From assembly GCF_016595235.1 (NCBI RefSeq), contig NZ_JAENHL010000007.1, positions 600,855-664,854 on the forward strand: a DNA stretch of 64,000 bases, in the 5' to 3' direction. A model generated the notes under the pieces. The model was not told the origin of the DNA. It searched no databases and saw only the letters and a list, made by a program, of their open reading frames with translations. Each line of letters opens with the position of its first letter. Position 1 is the stretch's first letter. The stretch comes from Taklimakanibacter albus. Its GTDB lineage: Bacteria > Pseudomonadota > Alphaproteobacteria > Rhizobiales > Aestuariivirgaceae. The position numbers and the translations under genes are program-made. This document shows positions 1-11,266 of this stretch, one piece after another.

Positions 1-14
1 ATTGGAAGGGGCGC

Positions 15-1016
15 TCACCCGTAATTCACGCTCACCGCCTCGCCGGAACGGATCGATTCGAAGGCCGCATCGGCGATGATGAGCGCCTTGCGGCCATCCT
101 CGAAATCGACCGTCGGCGGCAATCCTCTGTTGGTGCGATCGATGAACTCGTTGAGCTCGTCGAGATAGGCCTGCATGTAGCGCTCGATGAAGAAATAATG
201 CAGCCCGCTGAGCGCCTGGGTCATTCCGGCACCTGAACGCCTGAGCATGTTCGGCATCGGATTGTCGGATTGCACCATGCCTTTCGACCCGAAGGCTTCC
301 ACCCGCTGGTCATAGCCATAGACGCAACGCCTGGAATTGTTGATATGGACGAGCGCGCCGGACTTGGCCTTCATCGTCACCATCACCGTGTCATAGTCGT
401 TGAGCGTCGCCACTATGGGATCGACCTTCACGCTGCCGGTGGCCGAAACCTCCACCGGCTCCTCGCCCAGAATGAAACGCGCCAGGTCGAAATCATGGAT
501 CGTCATGTCGCGGAAGATGCCGCCCGAGCTCTTGAGGATCGGCATCGGCGCCAGCTCGGGGTCACGGCTGGTGATGATCAGCACTTCGAGAGTACCGATC
601 TCGCCCCTCGCCACCGCCTGCTGGACGGCGCGGTGCGTCGCGTCATAACGCCGGTTGAAGCCGATCTGCACCGGTACGTTCGTTCCGGCGATATCTTTGC
701 GGCATTGCTCCACTTTCTGGATGTCGAGATCGATCGGCTTTTCGCACAGGATCGCCTTGCCGGCCTTGGCCGCGGCCGTGATCAGCGGCACATGGGTGTC
801 GGTCGAGGACGCGATCAGCACCGCGCCCACTGACGCATCCGCCAGCGCCGCCTCGATGCCGGGCGCCACCTGGGCGCCATGCCGGCTCGCCACCTTCTCC
901 GCCGCGTCCTTGTTCACGTCGAACACCCAGGCCAGCTGGGCGTGCGGGTTGGCGGCGATATTGGCGGCATGCATGGCGCCGATCCGCCCTGCTCCGAAAA
1001 GCGCAAACTTCAGCAT
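15..1016 (-). CDS. iolG: Gfo/Idh/MocA oxidoreductase, probable inositol 2-dehydrogenase
   Basis: Probable NAD-dependent oxidation of myo-inositol or a related cyclic polyol to the 2-keto form, in the cytoplasm. The N-terminus is a Rossmann fold with GAGRIG at residues 8-13. The catalytic-lysine motif EKP lies at 92-94, and the family His/Asp region (DMTIHDFDLARF) has D170 and H174. I start at the internal ATG (MLKFALF) because the family begins directly with this strand; a start at 1064 would add 16 unrelated residues. Length 333 aa is normal. It is divergent from a sugar-type ABC transporter, which fits uptake plus first oxidation. Substrate is inferred; other sugar dehydrogenases of the family are possible. 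Confidence 0.8.
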   Translation of the reverse strand: MLKFALFGAGRIGAMHAANIAANPHAQLAWVFDVNKDAAEKVASRHGAQVAPGIEAALADASVGAVLIASSTDTHVPLITAAAKAGKAILCEKPIDLDIQKVEQCRKDIAGTNVPVQIGFNRRYDATHRAVQQAVARGEIGTLEVLIITSRDPELAPMPILKSSGGIFRDMTIHDFDLARFILGEEPVEVSATGSVKVDPIVATLNDYDTVMVTMKAKSGALVHINNSRRCVYGYDQRVEAFGSKGMVQSDNPMPNMLRRSGAGMTQALSGLHYFFIERYMQAYLDELNEFIDRTNRGLPPTVDFEDGRKALIIADAAFESIRSGEAVSVNYG

Positions 1017-1199
1017 CTGCGAAGCCTCATCCGAATGACTAATGGTTTGAGGGGAAAGTCTCAAGAGTCTTTAGTATGACAAATATGCCTATCGCCTGTG
1101 AAGGCGCTCGACAAGCCCGTCGAAGCTATGCAAAAATTCCAGCCGGGTAGTTTTCGAAAAGCCGGCCGCCAAGAGCCGACGCGATGGGAGGACCCCTTT

Positions 1200-1940
1200 T
1201 TGGCTTTACTCGACATTCGCAACGTGTCGAAGAATTTCGGCGCCATCCGGGCTCTGAGCGAGGTCAGCTTCGCGCTCGAGCCGGGCGAGGTCGTGGGCCT
1301 GATGGGTGACAATGGCGCCGGCAAATCCACCATGGTCAAGCTGATCGCGGGAAATTTCCCGCCGAGCGAAGGCGAGATCGCGGTCGGGGGCGAGGTCTGC
1401 CATTTCCATAAGCCGATCGAAGCGCGCGGCAAGGGCATCGAGGTCGTCTATCAGGACCTGGCGATCGCCGACAATCTGACCGCCGCCGAGAATGTGTTCC
1501 TGGGCCGCGAGATCAAGAAGGGCGTCTGGCCCTTTCGCGTCCTCGACAAGCAGGCGATGATCGAGCGCTCCGCCGCCCTCTTCCAGGAGCTCAAATCCGA
1601 AACCCGCCCGCGCGATCTGGTGAAGAAGATGTCGGGCGGCCAGCGCCAGGCGGTCGCCATCGCCCGCACCAGGCTGTCACAGGCGAAGCTCGTCCTGATG
1701 GACGAGCCGACCGCCGCCATCTCGGTGCGCCAGGTGGCCGAGGTGCTCGAGCTGATCCGCCGCCTCAAATCGCAAGGCGTGACGGTGATGCTGATCAGTC
1801 ACCGCATGCCCGACGTCTTTGCCGTCAGCGACCGCATCATCGTGCTGCGCCGCGGCGCCAAGGTCGCCGACAAACACACTTCCGAGACCTCGCCTGAAGA
1901 AATCACCGGCCTCATCACGGGAGCGATCCGTGCCGCCTGA
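1200..1940 (+). CDS. Sugar ABC transporter ATP-binding protein (FrcA-like, single cassette)
   Basis: Cytoplasmic ATPase energising the adjacent permease. Walker A GDNGAGKST is at residues 36-44, the signature MSGGQRQA near 144-151, and Walker B LVLMDEP at 164-170, followed by the switch His in LISHR. It has one cassette (246 aa), as in fructose-type FrcA, not the fused double cassette of RbsA/MglA. The start is TTG: an ideal Shine-Dalgarno GGGAGGA (1186-1192) lies 7 nt before it and the protein then begins at the family N-terminus. An upstream ATG at 1098 would add 34 unconserved residues. The 3' end overlaps the permease start by 11 nt, indicating coupling. Confidence 0.88.
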   Translation: MALLDIRNVSKNFGAIRALSEVSFALEPGEVVGLMGDNGAGKSTMVKLIAGNFPPSEGEIAVGGEVCHFHKPIEARGKGIEVVYQDLAIADNLTAAENVFLGREIKKGVWPFRVLDKQAMIERSAALFQELKSETRPRDLVKKMSGGQRQAVAIARTRLSQAKLVLMDEPTAAISVRQVAEVLELIRRLKSQGVTVMLISHRMPDVFAVSDRIIVLRRGAKVADKHTSETSPEEITGLITGAIRAA

Positions 1941-3042
1941 ACCCGCCAAGGCCAGCATCGAAACCGATCACGCGGCGATCACAGACGTCGTCGAGAACCG
2001 CGAGCAGACGCTGCTCGACAAGCTGTTCGCCAGCCAGGCCTTCTGGGTCACCATCGCGCTCGCCATCCTCTATGTCGGCATGGCGCTCTACGAGCCCAAC
2101 GCCTTCGGCACGGTCGAGAATCTCGCCAATATGACGCGCAACTTCGCGCCCTTCGGCATCATGGCCATCGGCATGACGGTGGTCATCATCACCGGCGGCA
2201 TCGACCTGTCGATCGGCTCGATCATGGGCCTGGTCGCCATCGTCGCAGGGCTTTTCCTCACCTGGGAATATCCCTGGTACATCGCTTTCGGCGCCGGTCT
2301 CGCCGCTGGCCTCATCTGCGGCGCCGTCAGCGGCTTCTTCGTCGCCTATGTCGGCATGTCGTCCTTCGTCGTGACGCTCGGCATGATGGCGATCGCCCGC
2401 TCGCTGGCGATCGTCTTCTCCGGCAACCAGATGCTCTACAAATTCGGCCCCGACGCCCCGATCGTGAAGGCGATCGGGCAATGGCGCTGGCCGCTGCACA
2501 CGCCTGACAGCTGGCTGCCGCATTGGCTACCGCAGCTCTCGTCGCATTTCTGGACCATGATCATCTTCGCGCTGGTGGCCGGATTCGCCTTCAACTTCAC
2601 CGCCTGGGGACGCCATCTCTTCGCCATCGGCGGCAACGAGCAGGCCGCCCGCCTCACCGGCGTGCCGGTCGACCGCATCAAATTCTTCGCTTATGTCTTC
2701 TCGGCCTTCACCGCATCGATCGCCTCGCTGTTGATCCTGGGTTATAGCGGGTCGGCCATCAATGCGCTCGGCCAGTCCTATGAGTTGCGCGTCATCGCCG
2801 CCACCGTCATCGGCGGCGCCAATCTCATGGGCGGCGCCGGCACCGCCTTCGGCGCCGTGGTGGGCTCGGCCCTGCTCGAGGTCATCCGCAACGCGCTTTT
2901 GATGGCGGGTATCGATTCCAATTGGCAAGGAGCCTTTGTCGGCGCCTTCATCATTCTCGCGGTGCTTCTCGGCATGCAGAGCGGCGGCAAATCCCTGATC
3001 GCCGCCACTATCGAGAGGATTCTGCCCAGGAAGCACCGCTAG
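1930..3042 (+). CDS. Sugar ABC transporter permease (RbsC/FrcC family)
   Basis: Inner-membrane channel subunit for a sugar or polyol. About eight to ten hydrophobic segments are visible, and the family motif GGIDLSIGSIMGL follows the second segment. I place the start at GTG 1930, which overlaps the stop of the ATPase gene by 11 nt; reading further upstream in this frame gives a low-complexity Ser/Pro/Arg stretch that is the shadow of the ATPase gene. Length 370 aa is somewhat longer than RbsC because of an N-terminal cytoplasmic extension and a loop rich in Trp near residue 185-205. With its neighbours it forms an ATPase-permease-binding protein operon. Confidence 0.9.
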   Translation: MPPEPAKASIETDHAAITDVVENREQTLLDKLFASQAFWVTIALAILYVGMALYEPNAFGTVENLANMTRNFAPFGIMAIGMTVVIITGGIDLSIGSIMGLVAIVAGLFLTWEYPWYIAFGAGLAAGLICGAVSGFFVAYVGMSSFVVTLGMMAIARSLAIVFSGNQMLYKFGPDAPIVKAIGQWRWPLHTPDSWLPHWLPQLSSHFWTMIIFALVAGFAFNFTAWGRHLFAIGGNEQAARLTGVPVDRIKFFAYVFSAFTASIASLLILGYSGSAINALGQSYELRVIAATVIGGANLMGGAGTAFGAVVGSALLEVIRNALLMAGIDSNWQGAFVGAFIILAVLLGMQSGGKSLIAATIERILPRKHR

Positions 3043-3118
3043 AACAACGGAACGCAAAGGAGCACCCGTGCGGACCGTCGGATTTGGCCTAACAGCAAGA
3101 GCAAGTGGAGGATCTCGA

Positions 3119-4129
3119 ATGTTGAAGTATCTTACCGGAACGGCGATCATCGCCGGACTTCTCGCTGTCGGCGCCGCGGGCGCCATGGCGCAGCAGAAAT
3201 ACACTTTCGCGCTGGTGCCGAAGAACATGAACAACCCGTTCTTCGACCAGGCGCGTGACGGCTGCAAGAAGGCGGAGGCGGAATCGAACGGCGCCTTCGA
3301 ATGCATGTATATCGGCCCCGGCGAGCATGGCGGCGGCGAAGAGCAAGTGCAGATCGTGCAGGATCTCGTCGCCAAGAAGGTCGACGGCATCGCGGTGTCG
3401 CCGTCCAACGCGGCGGCCATGGCGGTGGCGCTCCAGGCGGCGAAGGAAGCCGGCATCCCGGTGCTCACCTGGGACTCCGACATGCTGCCCGAGAATAAGG
3501 ACCTGCGTGTCGCCTATGTCGGCACCAAGAACTACGACATCGGCGTCAACCTGGCGAAGATCGTGCAGACCTTGAAGCCCAAGGGCGGCACCATCTGCAT
3601 CCAGTCGGGCGGTGCGGCAGCCGCCAACCACAATGAGCGCATGCAGGGCATCCGCGACACGCTCTCCGGCAAACAGTCGGCGGCATCGCCCGGTGACGCG
3701 CTGAAAGGTGAGAACGGTTGGACGGAAGCCGACGGCTGCCCGCTCTACACCGATGACGACTTCCCGCGCTCGGTGCAGCAGCTCGAGGATACGCTGGGCA
3801 AGCTTGCCGATCTCGACGCCTTCGTGCCGACCGGCGGCTTCCCGCAATTCATCCCCGATGCCTATCGCGCGACGGTCTCCAAATACAAGGACCGTCTCGA
3901 CTCCGGCAAGCTGGCGCTGGTCGTCGCCGACACGCTCCCGGTTCAGATGGAGCTGATGAAGGAAGGCCTGTCCAAGGGCCAGGTCGGTCAGCGGCCCTTT
4001 GAAATGGGTTACAAGACCATGATGTTCCTGAAGGACATGAAGGACGGCAAGGGCAACCCGACCGACCCGACCTATACCGGCCTCGATGTCTGCACGCCGG
4101 AAACCGCCGACACCTGCATCGGCAAATAA
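3119..4129 (+). CDS. Periplasmic sugar-binding protein (Peripla_BP_4, RbsB-like)
   Basis: Substrate-capture subunit of the transporter, exported by Sec. The start ATG 3119 has GGAGGA (3107-3112) six nt upstream and is followed by a typical signal peptide (MLKYLTG, hydrophobic core, cleavage after AMA-QQ). The mature protein opens with YTFALVPKNMNNPFFDQ, the RbsB-type sugar-contact strand, and contains the DGIAVSPSN and TWDSD motifs of the family. Several cysteines (in DGCKKA, FECMY, TICI, DGCPLY, DVCTPE, DTCIG) could form disulfides. The nearby iolG-type gene makes inositol or another polyol the most likely ligand, but the sequence alone does not decide this. Confidence 0.88.
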   Translation: MLKYLTGTAIIAGLLAVGAAGAMAQQKYTFALVPKNMNNPFFDQARDGCKKAEAESNGAFECMYIGPGEHGGGEEQVQIVQDLVAKKVDGIAVSPSNAAAMAVALQAAKEAGIPVLTWDSDMLPENKDLRVAYVGTKNYDIGVNLAKIVQTLKPKGGTICIQSGGAAAANHNERMQGIRDTLSGKQSAASPGDALKGENGWTEADGCPLYTDDDFPRSVQQLEDTLGKLADLDAFVPTGGFPQFIPDAYRATVSKYKDRLDSGKLALVVADTLPVQMELMKEGLSKGQVGQRPFEMGYKTMMFLKDMKDGKGNPTDPTYTGLDVCTPETADTCIGK

Positions 4130-4141
4130 CCACGCTCACAG

Positions 4142-4168
4142 GCAGGCGGGCTTGTCCCGCCTGCTTCT
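4142..4168 (+). terminator. Hairpin after the binding-protein gene
   Basis: A perfect 9-bp stem (GCAGGCGGG 4142-4150, CCCGCCTGC 4156-4164) with a 5-nt loop is followed by a short T/C run. It lies between the binding protein and the SDR gene. It could be a partial terminator, or an mRNA-stabilising hairpin that raises binding-protein expression relative to the rest of the operon, as is common for ABC operons. The U-tract is weak, so read-through into the SDR is likely. Confidence 0.6.
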
Positions 4169-4191
4169 CCCTCCCTCAAAAAAAGAAAATC

Positions 4192-4941
4192 ATGACCGAT
4201 CGTTTCTCTCTGAAAGGCCGCGTGGCCCTGGTGACCGGCGCGTCGCGCGGGCTTGGCTTCGCCATGGCCGAGGCCTTGGCCGAGCATGGCTCCACAGTCG
4301 TCCTCAATGCCCGCGATGAAGTTTCCTTACGCGATGCGGCGGCGAAGCTCGGAGCCGAGCATCTCGCTTTCGACGTGACCGACACGCGCCAGTGCCAGGA
4401 CGCGCTGGCGAAGATCGTCGCCGATCACGGCAAGCTCGACATCCTCGTCAACAATGCCGGCATCCAGCATCGCCGCCCCCTCATCGACTGGGAGGACGCC
4501 GATTTCGACCGTGTCATCGCCGTCAATCTCTCCGCCTGCTTCCGGCTGGCGCGCGATGCGGCGCGTATCATGCTGCCCAACAAATATGGCCGCATCATCA
4601 ATACCGGCTCGGTGGCGGCCATCCTCGGCCGTCCGACGATCCATGCCTATGCCGCGGCCAAGGCCGGCCTGCATGGCCTGACCCGCTCGATGGCGGCGGA
4701 AATCGGCCGCCATGGCGTGACGGTGAACGCCATCGCACCCGGCTATTTCGCGACCGAGCTCAACACGGCTCTGCTCGAGGACAAAGCCTTCACCCAATGG
4801 GTCGAGAGCCGCACGCCGGCGGGTCGCTGGGCCAAACCCGCCGAGCTCGGCGGCGCCGTGGTGTTCCTTGCTTCCGACGCGGCATCTTATGTGAACGGAC
4901 ATGTGCTCGCCGTCGATGGCGGATTATCGGTCAGTCTCTAG
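4192..4941 (+). CDS. SDR oxidoreductase, gluconate 5-dehydrogenase-like
   Basis: Classical short-chain dehydrogenase of 249 aa. It shows the nucleotide-binding motif TGASRGLG at 15-22, NNAG near 87-90, the catalytic Ser in NTGSVA and the YAAAK tyrosine/lysine pair. The C-terminal AVDGGLSVSL and the internal NNAGIQHRRP stretch resemble the gluconate 5-dehydrogenase/IdnO group, which interconverts keto and hydroxy sugar acids. It follows the sugar ABC operon in the same direction after a hairpin, so it probably acts on the imported sugar or its oxidation product. The ribosome binding site is weak and A-rich. Exact substrate is uncertain. Confidence 0.8.
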   Translation: MTDRFSLKGRVALVTGASRGLGFAMAEALAEHGSTVVLNARDEVSLRDAAAKLGAEHLAFDVTDTRQCQDALAKIVADHGKLDILVNNAGIQHRRPLIDWEDADFDRVIAVNLSACFRLARDAARIMLPNKYGRIINTGSVAAILGRPTIHAYAAAKAGLHGLTRSMAAEIGRHGVTVNAIAPGYFATELNTALLEDKAFTQWVESRTPAGRWAKPAELGGAVVFLASDAASYVNGHVLAVDGGLSVSL

Positions 4942-5190
4942 GGCTTCATCCCCGGACGTGATGAAGCCGAAGCCTTCGGTCCAGTTATCCTCATCCAGTT
5001 CATAAGGGTCGATCTGAAAGCCTTCGGGATAGTCATGAAAACCCGGCCGCGGACTCAGACGCTCGATGGCTTCCTTTGCCTTCTCTTCAGTACGATAGAC
5101 GCCGATCAACTTCGCATCATCACCATATTCGTCGTCCTCACGAACATGGTGCAGGATATAGACCTTCTCCGTCGTCGTTCCATTTCGCAT
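4924..5190 (-). CDS. Small conserved hypothetical protein (88 aa)
   Basis: A short acidic protein with a believable fold: strand KVYILHHV, a basic helix TEEKAKEAIERL, then FHDYPEGFQIDPYELDEDNW and a final aromatic segment GFGFI. This order resembles small uncharacterised families (I recall DUF7336) that occur scattered in bacteria, but I could not check it. It is convergent with the SDR gene and overlaps its 3' end by 18 bp, so the two genes share terminal sequence. No function can be assigned. Codon use is similar to neighbours, and the antisense frame is not a known gene, which supports it being real. Confidence 0.65.
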   Translation of the reverse strand: MRNGTTTEKVYILHHVREDDEYGDDAKLIGVYRTEEKAKEAIERLSPRPGFHDYPEGFQIDPYELDEDNWTEGFGFITSGDEALETDR

Positions 5191-5265
5191 GGCGTCTTCA
5201 CGAGAGGTCGATACCAGGGATGAGTGGGACTTGACAATCTGTCGGACACAGGCTGGTTACGCGCC

Positions 5266-5880
5266 ATGTCCAGCACCCGTCCGCCTTTGCCTGAAGGCTA
5301 CTCGCCTATTCCGCCCGGTCACGTCGCCAATGTCGCGACCTTCCTCGAGATGACGGCGCCGCCGGAGCACCGGCCGCCGCAGATCTATGCGCCCGACCTC
5401 ACGTTGAAACCTTGGAAGGATGCCGATCTCGGCGCCTATCGGGCCCTCTTCAAGCTGATCGGCGAGAACTGGCTGTGGTACTCGCGCCTCAAGATGGCGG
5501 ATGAGAAGCTGTCGGGAATCCTGCGCCATCCCGATGTCGAGGTCCATCGCCTTTTCCGCGGCGCGGCTGTTGCCGGGTTGCTTGAACTGGATTTTCGCAC
5601 CGCCGGCGAATGTGAGCTCTCCTTCTTCGGCCTCGTACCCGACGAGATCGGCAAGGGCGCCGGCCGCTTCCTGATGTCGGAAGCGACCCGGCGCGCCTGG
5701 GCGAAACCGATCAAACGCTTCTGGGTGCATACCTGCAGCTTCGATCATCCGGCCGCGCTCTCCTTCTATCGCCGCTCCGGCTTCACGCCCTATCAGACCG
5801 CGATCGAGGTTCATCCCGACCCGCGCCTGACCGGCCACATGCCGCGCGAGGCGGCGCCGCAGATTCCGATCATCGAGTGA
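5266..5880 (+). CDS. GNAT family N-acetyltransferase
   Basis: A soluble acyl-CoA-dependent acetyltransferase of about 204 aa. The N-terminal 45 residues are Pro-rich and lie before the GNAT core. The core has the strand LELDFRTAGECELSFFGLVPDEIGKGAGRFLM, with the Q/R-x-x-G-x-G/A-type acetyl-CoA loop degenerate as GKGAGR, and ends with the family helix FDHPAALSFYRRSGFTPY. I prefer ATG 5266; a GTG at 5224 in frame is possible. A TTGACA at 5231-5236 could be a -35 box, which would favour the shorter form. Substrate unknown. Confidence 0.8.
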   Translation: MSSTRPPLPEGYSPIPPGHVANVATFLEMTAPPEHRPPQIYAPDLTLKPWKDADLGAYRALFKLIGENWLWYSRLKMADEKLSGILRHPDVEVHRLFRGAAVAGLLELDFRTAGECELSFFGLVPDEIGKGAGRFLMSEATRRAWAKPIKRFWVHTCSFDHPAALSFYRRSGFTPYQTAIEVHPDPRLTGHMPREAAPQIPIIE

Positions 5881-5896
5881 CGCAGAAGAAGAAAAA

Positions 5897-5988
5897 TTCC
5901 GCTGTTTTTTGCAGCGGAATTTGCAGCGGATTAACAGCGGAACAACAGGGATCTACAGGATTTTCGGCCATCCGGAGAAACAGCGGAA
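5897..5988. repeat. CAGCGGA repeat cluster with hairpin
   Basis: The heptamer CAGCGGA occurs at 5912-5918, 5924-5930, 5935-5941 and 5981-5987, and its complement TTCCGCTG stands at 5897-5904, so the first copies can fold into a stem with a T-rich loop. Similar clustered direct repeats are scattered in Hyphomicrobiales intergenic regions. Here the cluster lies between the convergent GNAT and YgiQ genes. The T-rich hairpin could also terminate the GNAT transcript. No other gene is visible in 5881-6099. Confidence 0.6.
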
Positions 5989-6099
5989 TTCTCCCCGATG
6001 GTTTCAGTCTGGAAAATCCTAACGCCGCCGCGCACAGCTTTGCAAGCGAGCGCTCGGAGATTGTAAGGGCACCCTCTCGTTCTTCACGAGGCTAAACGC

Positions 6100-8145
<2,046 letters not shown>

Positions 8146-8239
8146 AGGAGCCTGCCGCCCTGAACTCAACTGGCGCCGCCGATATGAGATTTCAATCACA
8201 TTTGTCGGTTTTGGGTCGAACTGACCCGAAATGAGTGAT

Positions 8240-9082
8240 CTATGGTTTGAAATAAGGAATGCTGCCGGGATCCTTGCCCCAGGCCGCCACCAGATACTTG
8301 GCGGCGAGCTTCTTCATCGTGCCGTCATCGATGATGGCCTTCATGATCTTGTCCAGCGTCGGATTGTTCGCATTGCCCTTGGGATAGACAGCGCCATAGA
8401 TCTCGCCGGTCTTGTACTGTCCGACGACCTTGATCTTGCCCGCCGAGGCCGTCTCGGCCGAAAGCGTGATCGAGGTGTCGGTCAGGACGGCCACCACGTC
8501 CTCGTCGCTCAGCGCCTTGAGAAGATCGGCGCGCTCGGCATAGACATTGTAGTCTTTCACCTTGAGGACATCGAGCGCGAAGGCCGCGCCCGTCGTGCCT
8601 TGCTGGATGCCGACCGTAACCTTCCGGACTGTTTTCTGGGTTACCGGGCTTGCGCTCAGCGTCAGCACGCCGATATCCGAGTTGAAATAGGGCACCGAGA
8701 AGTCGACGACCTTCTTGCGTTCCTCGGTGATCGAGACCTCGGAGAGCGCCAGGTCGTAGTCCTTGACCTCGCCGCTGACCAGCGGCACGAAATCCACCGC
8801 CACCACCTTGAGCTTGTCATACCCCGCGCGCCAGGCGATCTCGGCCGCCAGGCAATATTCCATGCCGTCCTTGATCGCCTCGGGCGTATCGCCGTTCCAC
8901 CACACCGGCGCCGGCAGCGAAACCGCCACGGTCAGCTGGCCCGGGACCGCCGGCGTCGCGATGCGAGCCGAGCCCTTGGCGCCGGTCAGCTCGCAATTGC
9001 CGATTTTGTCGGCGGCGGAAGCGGTCGCCGCCAGCGCCCAGAAAGCGAGACCGGCCAGAAAGAGACGCGTCGCCAGAATCAT
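8240..9082 (-). CDS. Amino-acid-type periplasmic binding protein (SBP_bac_3-like)
   Basis: Exported solute-binding protein of 280 aa. ATG 9082 has GAGGAG (9091-9096) eight nt upstream and opens a Sec signal peptide ending in ATASA-ADK. The mature part shows SBP_bac_3 features: [27 protein letters not shown], the [20 protein letters not shown] lobe and VGIQQGTTG. No permease or ATPase is adjacent, so it is an orphan, or feeds a transporter elsewhere, or serves as a sensor. It is transcribed away from the OmpA-like gene on the same strand with 28 nt between them, so co-transcription is possible. Ligand unknown. Confidence 0.85.
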   Translation of the reverse strand: MILATRLFLAGLAFWALAATASAADKIGNCELTGAKGSARIATPAVPGQLTVAVSLPAPVWWNGDTPEAIKDGMEYCLAAEIAWRAGYDKLKVVAVDFVPLVSGEVKDYDLALSEVSITEERKKVVDFSVPYFNSDIGVLTLSASPVTQKTVRKVTVGIQQGTTGAAFALDVLKVKDYNVYAERADLLKALSDEDVVAVLTDTSITLSAETASAGKIKVVGQYKTGEIYGAVYPKGNANNPTLDKIMKAIIDDGTMKKLAAKYLVAAWGKDPGSIPYFKP

Positions 9083-9110
9083 GTACTGCACTCCTCATTG
9101 GGTCTCGAGA

Positions 9111-10151
9111 TCATCGGTCGGTACGGGCGAGGACGACACGGCGATTGAGGGCGCGTCCCTGCAGAGTCTTGTTGGTGGCGACGGGCTCGCCGGCGCCCGC
9201 CCCTGCCGTGCTGAGGCGACCTGGATCGACTCCGAGCTTGATCAGCCTGGCCTTCACGGATTCCGCCCGGGCTTTCGAAAGCTTCAGATTATAGGATTTG
9301 TCGCCGATCGAATCCGTGTGACCGGTGATCGACAGCGTCCACAGCGGATTGTTGCGCAACGCAATGGCGATCTGCTTCAGGAGCGGCACCGAGCTGTTGC
9401 GAATGGTCGCTTTGTCGAAGTCGAAGTGAATGCCGTAGGTCGTATAGGCTTTGCGCGCCGCGAGCGCCTGCTCCATCCGGGCGCGCTCATCCGCAGACGG
9501 CGTGACCAGGACATAACGCTCGCTGCGCGGCGCCCTCTCGCCGCGAAACTGGATGCTGTAGAGGAGCAGCATCGGATTGTTGCGGTTATCGAGGAAATAG
9601 AAATCTCCGACGGCGCTCTGCCGGCCATCCTTGAAGCTGCCCTTGGCGTGGACCACCGGCACATTTATGGGATTGCCGTCGAGATTGACCGACATCTGCG
9701 CCTTCTCGACCAATGTGAAGCCGCCGGTCATCGTCGCCATCGCCTCGTTATAGACGAGATTGGAGGCCGCCTGCCCGGTCGAACGCAGCTCTTCGAGCAC
9801 CGCCGCCGAGGTCCCGAGCGTCGTGGTCCCCGGAATGACGAGCGGCATCTTGGCGCTGTAACCGAGCACCAGGGTCCGCGCATTCATCCGGTCGGCGACA
9901 TAGATCCGGCGTACCGCGACGGTGCCGCGCGAGCTCGAATAGTTGATGTCGAAGGAATCGGGCCGCGTATTGGCGAAGCGAATCCAGGATTCCGCATCGG
10001 GCCCGTAGGCATTGGCCCAGGCGGTGGTGATCGTGCCGCCGTCATGCGGCATGAAGGCGCCGAGGCCTTCCTGGGCATTCGCCATGTCGCCGGCACCGAC
10101 AATGGTCATGAGCGCGAGCACCGCGCGCCCGAGCGAGCGTAACAGCTTCAT
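9111..10151 (-). CDS. OmpA-family cell-envelope protein
   Basis: Exported protein of 346 aa. The start ATG 10151 is preceded by AGAAGG and followed by a signal peptide ending ANA-QEG. Residues about 25-235 form an unrecognised domain; the C-terminal about 105 residues are an OmpA/MotB peptidoglycan-binding domain, with HFDFDKATI, ITGHTDSIG, NLKLSKARAESVK and the final NRRV. The family anchors the outer membrane or a periplasmic complex to peptidoglycan. There is no beta-barrel signature, so it is probably a periplasmic OmpA-C protein. It may be co-transcribed with the downstream binding-protein gene. Confidence 0.85.
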   Translation of the reverse strand: MKLLRSLGRAVLALMTIVGAGDMANAQEGLGAFMPHDGGTITTAWANAYGPDAESWIRFANTRPDSFDINYSSSRGTVAVRRIYVADRMNARTLVLGYSAKMPLVIPGTTTLGTSAAVLEELRSTGQAASNLVYNEAMATMTGGFTLVEKAQMSVNLDGNPINVPVVHAKGSFKDGRQSAVGDFYFLDNRNNPMLLLYSIQFRGERAPRSERYVLVTPSADERARMEQALAARKAYTTYGIHFDFDKATIRNSSVPLLKQIAIALRNNPLWTLSITGHTDSIGDKSYNLKLSKARAESVKARLIKLGVDPGRLSTAGAGAGEPVATNKTLQGRALNRRVVLARTDR

Positions 10152-10290
10152 CGATTGCCTTCTCTCACATGATCGGGAAGAAAGACCCCCAGAAAATCCA
10201 TGAGATTTAGGCATATCGGCCAGCCGGCGGCTATTGGACCATGGCCCCACATGGCATGGCGTTCAGTCCCGCCCGCGAGGTCGGTGACCG

Positions 10291-11226
10291 TTAAAATTTG
10301 ACATTCGCCACGCCCTTGAGATCGAGCATCTGGCGCGCTTCGTCGGCCGTCGCGACGTCGATCGACAGCTCTTCCAGGATGTGCCGCATCTTGGCGACGA
10401 GCTCGGCATTGGATTTGGCGAGCTTGCCTTTGGCGATATAGAGATTGTCCTCGAGGCCGACGCGCACATTGGCGCCCATCGTAGCCGCCATGGTGCAGAA
10501 GGGCAGCTGGAAGCGCCCCGCCGCCAGCACCGACCAGTGATATTGATCGCCGAACAGGCGCTCCGCCGTATCGCGCATGATAAGGACGTTCTGCGGATCG
10601 GGCCCGATGCCGCCCAGTATGCCGAAAATCGTCTGCACGAAGAGCGGCGGCTTGACGAGCTTGCGGTCGAGGAAATGCGCGAGCGTATAGAGATGGCCGA
10701 CATCGTAGCATTCGAACTCGAATTTGACGCCGTGCCCCTCGCCCAGCCGCTTCAGCACCTGCTCGATATCGCCGAAGGTGTTGCGGAAGATGAAGTCGCG
10801 CGAGCGGTCGAGATGCTGGCGCTCCCACTCATGCTCGAACTCCTTGTAGCGGCCGAGCATCGGGAACAGGCCGAAATTCATCGTGCCCATATTGAGTGAG
10901 GTCATTTCAGGCGAAGCCCGCTCGGCGGCGGCCAGCCTTTCATCGAGCGACATGCCCTGCCCGCCGCCGGTCGTGATGTTCACGATGGCATTGGTGCCCT
11001 GCTTGATGCGCGGCAGGAACTCCATGAACAGGTCGGATGACGGTGACGGTCGGCCATCCTGAGGATCACGCGCATGGAGATGCAGGATCGCCGCCCCCGC
11101 CTCGCCGGCCTCGATCGCCTGGCTGGCGATGTCGGAAGGCGTCACCGGCAGATGCGGCGACATCGAGGGCGTATGGATGGAGCCGGTGATGGCACAGGTG
11201 ATGATGGCTTTGGATTTCGCGCGCAT
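10291..11226 (-). CDS. BKACE (3-keto-5-aminohexanoate cleavage family, DUF849)
   Basis: Zinc-dependent beta-keto acid cleavage enzyme: condenses a beta-keto acid with acetyl-CoA and splits it into acetoacetate and a new acyl-CoA. The zinc-ligand motif HLHARDP gives H49 and H51, with D54 following. GGGQGMS, GTMNFG and the C-terminal GANVRVGLEDN are family hallmarks. Length 311 aa is typical. Unlike the second BKACE in this window (46467-47300) it stands apart from a transporter, facing nothing obvious; the closest genes are an MFS pump upstream and an OmpA-like protein downstream. Substrate is unknown. Confidence 0.9.
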   Translation of the reverse strand: MRAKSKAIITCAITGSIHTPSMSPHLPVTPSDIASQAIEAGEAGAAILHLHARDPQDGRPSPSSDLFMEFLPRIKQGTNAIVNITTGGGQGMSLDERLAAAERASPEMTSLNMGTMNFGLFPMLGRYKEFEHEWERQHLDRSRDFIFRNTFGDIEQVLKRLGEGHGVKFEFECYDVGHLYTLAHFLDRKLVKPPLFVQTIFGILGGIGPDPQNVLIMRDTAERLFGDQYHWSVLAAGRFQLPFCTMAATMGANVRVGLEDNLYIAKGKLAKSNAELVAKMRHILEELSIDVATADEARQMLDLKGVANVKF

Positions 11227-11266
11227 GAGGGTTCCCGATGTGATTCCGGGCTAACCTTCTCAAATT

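Noticed and set aside
5897-5988. Short repeats taken as a CRISPR array
   Set aside because: The repeats are only seven bases, are irregularly spaced and have no spacer structure or cas genes.
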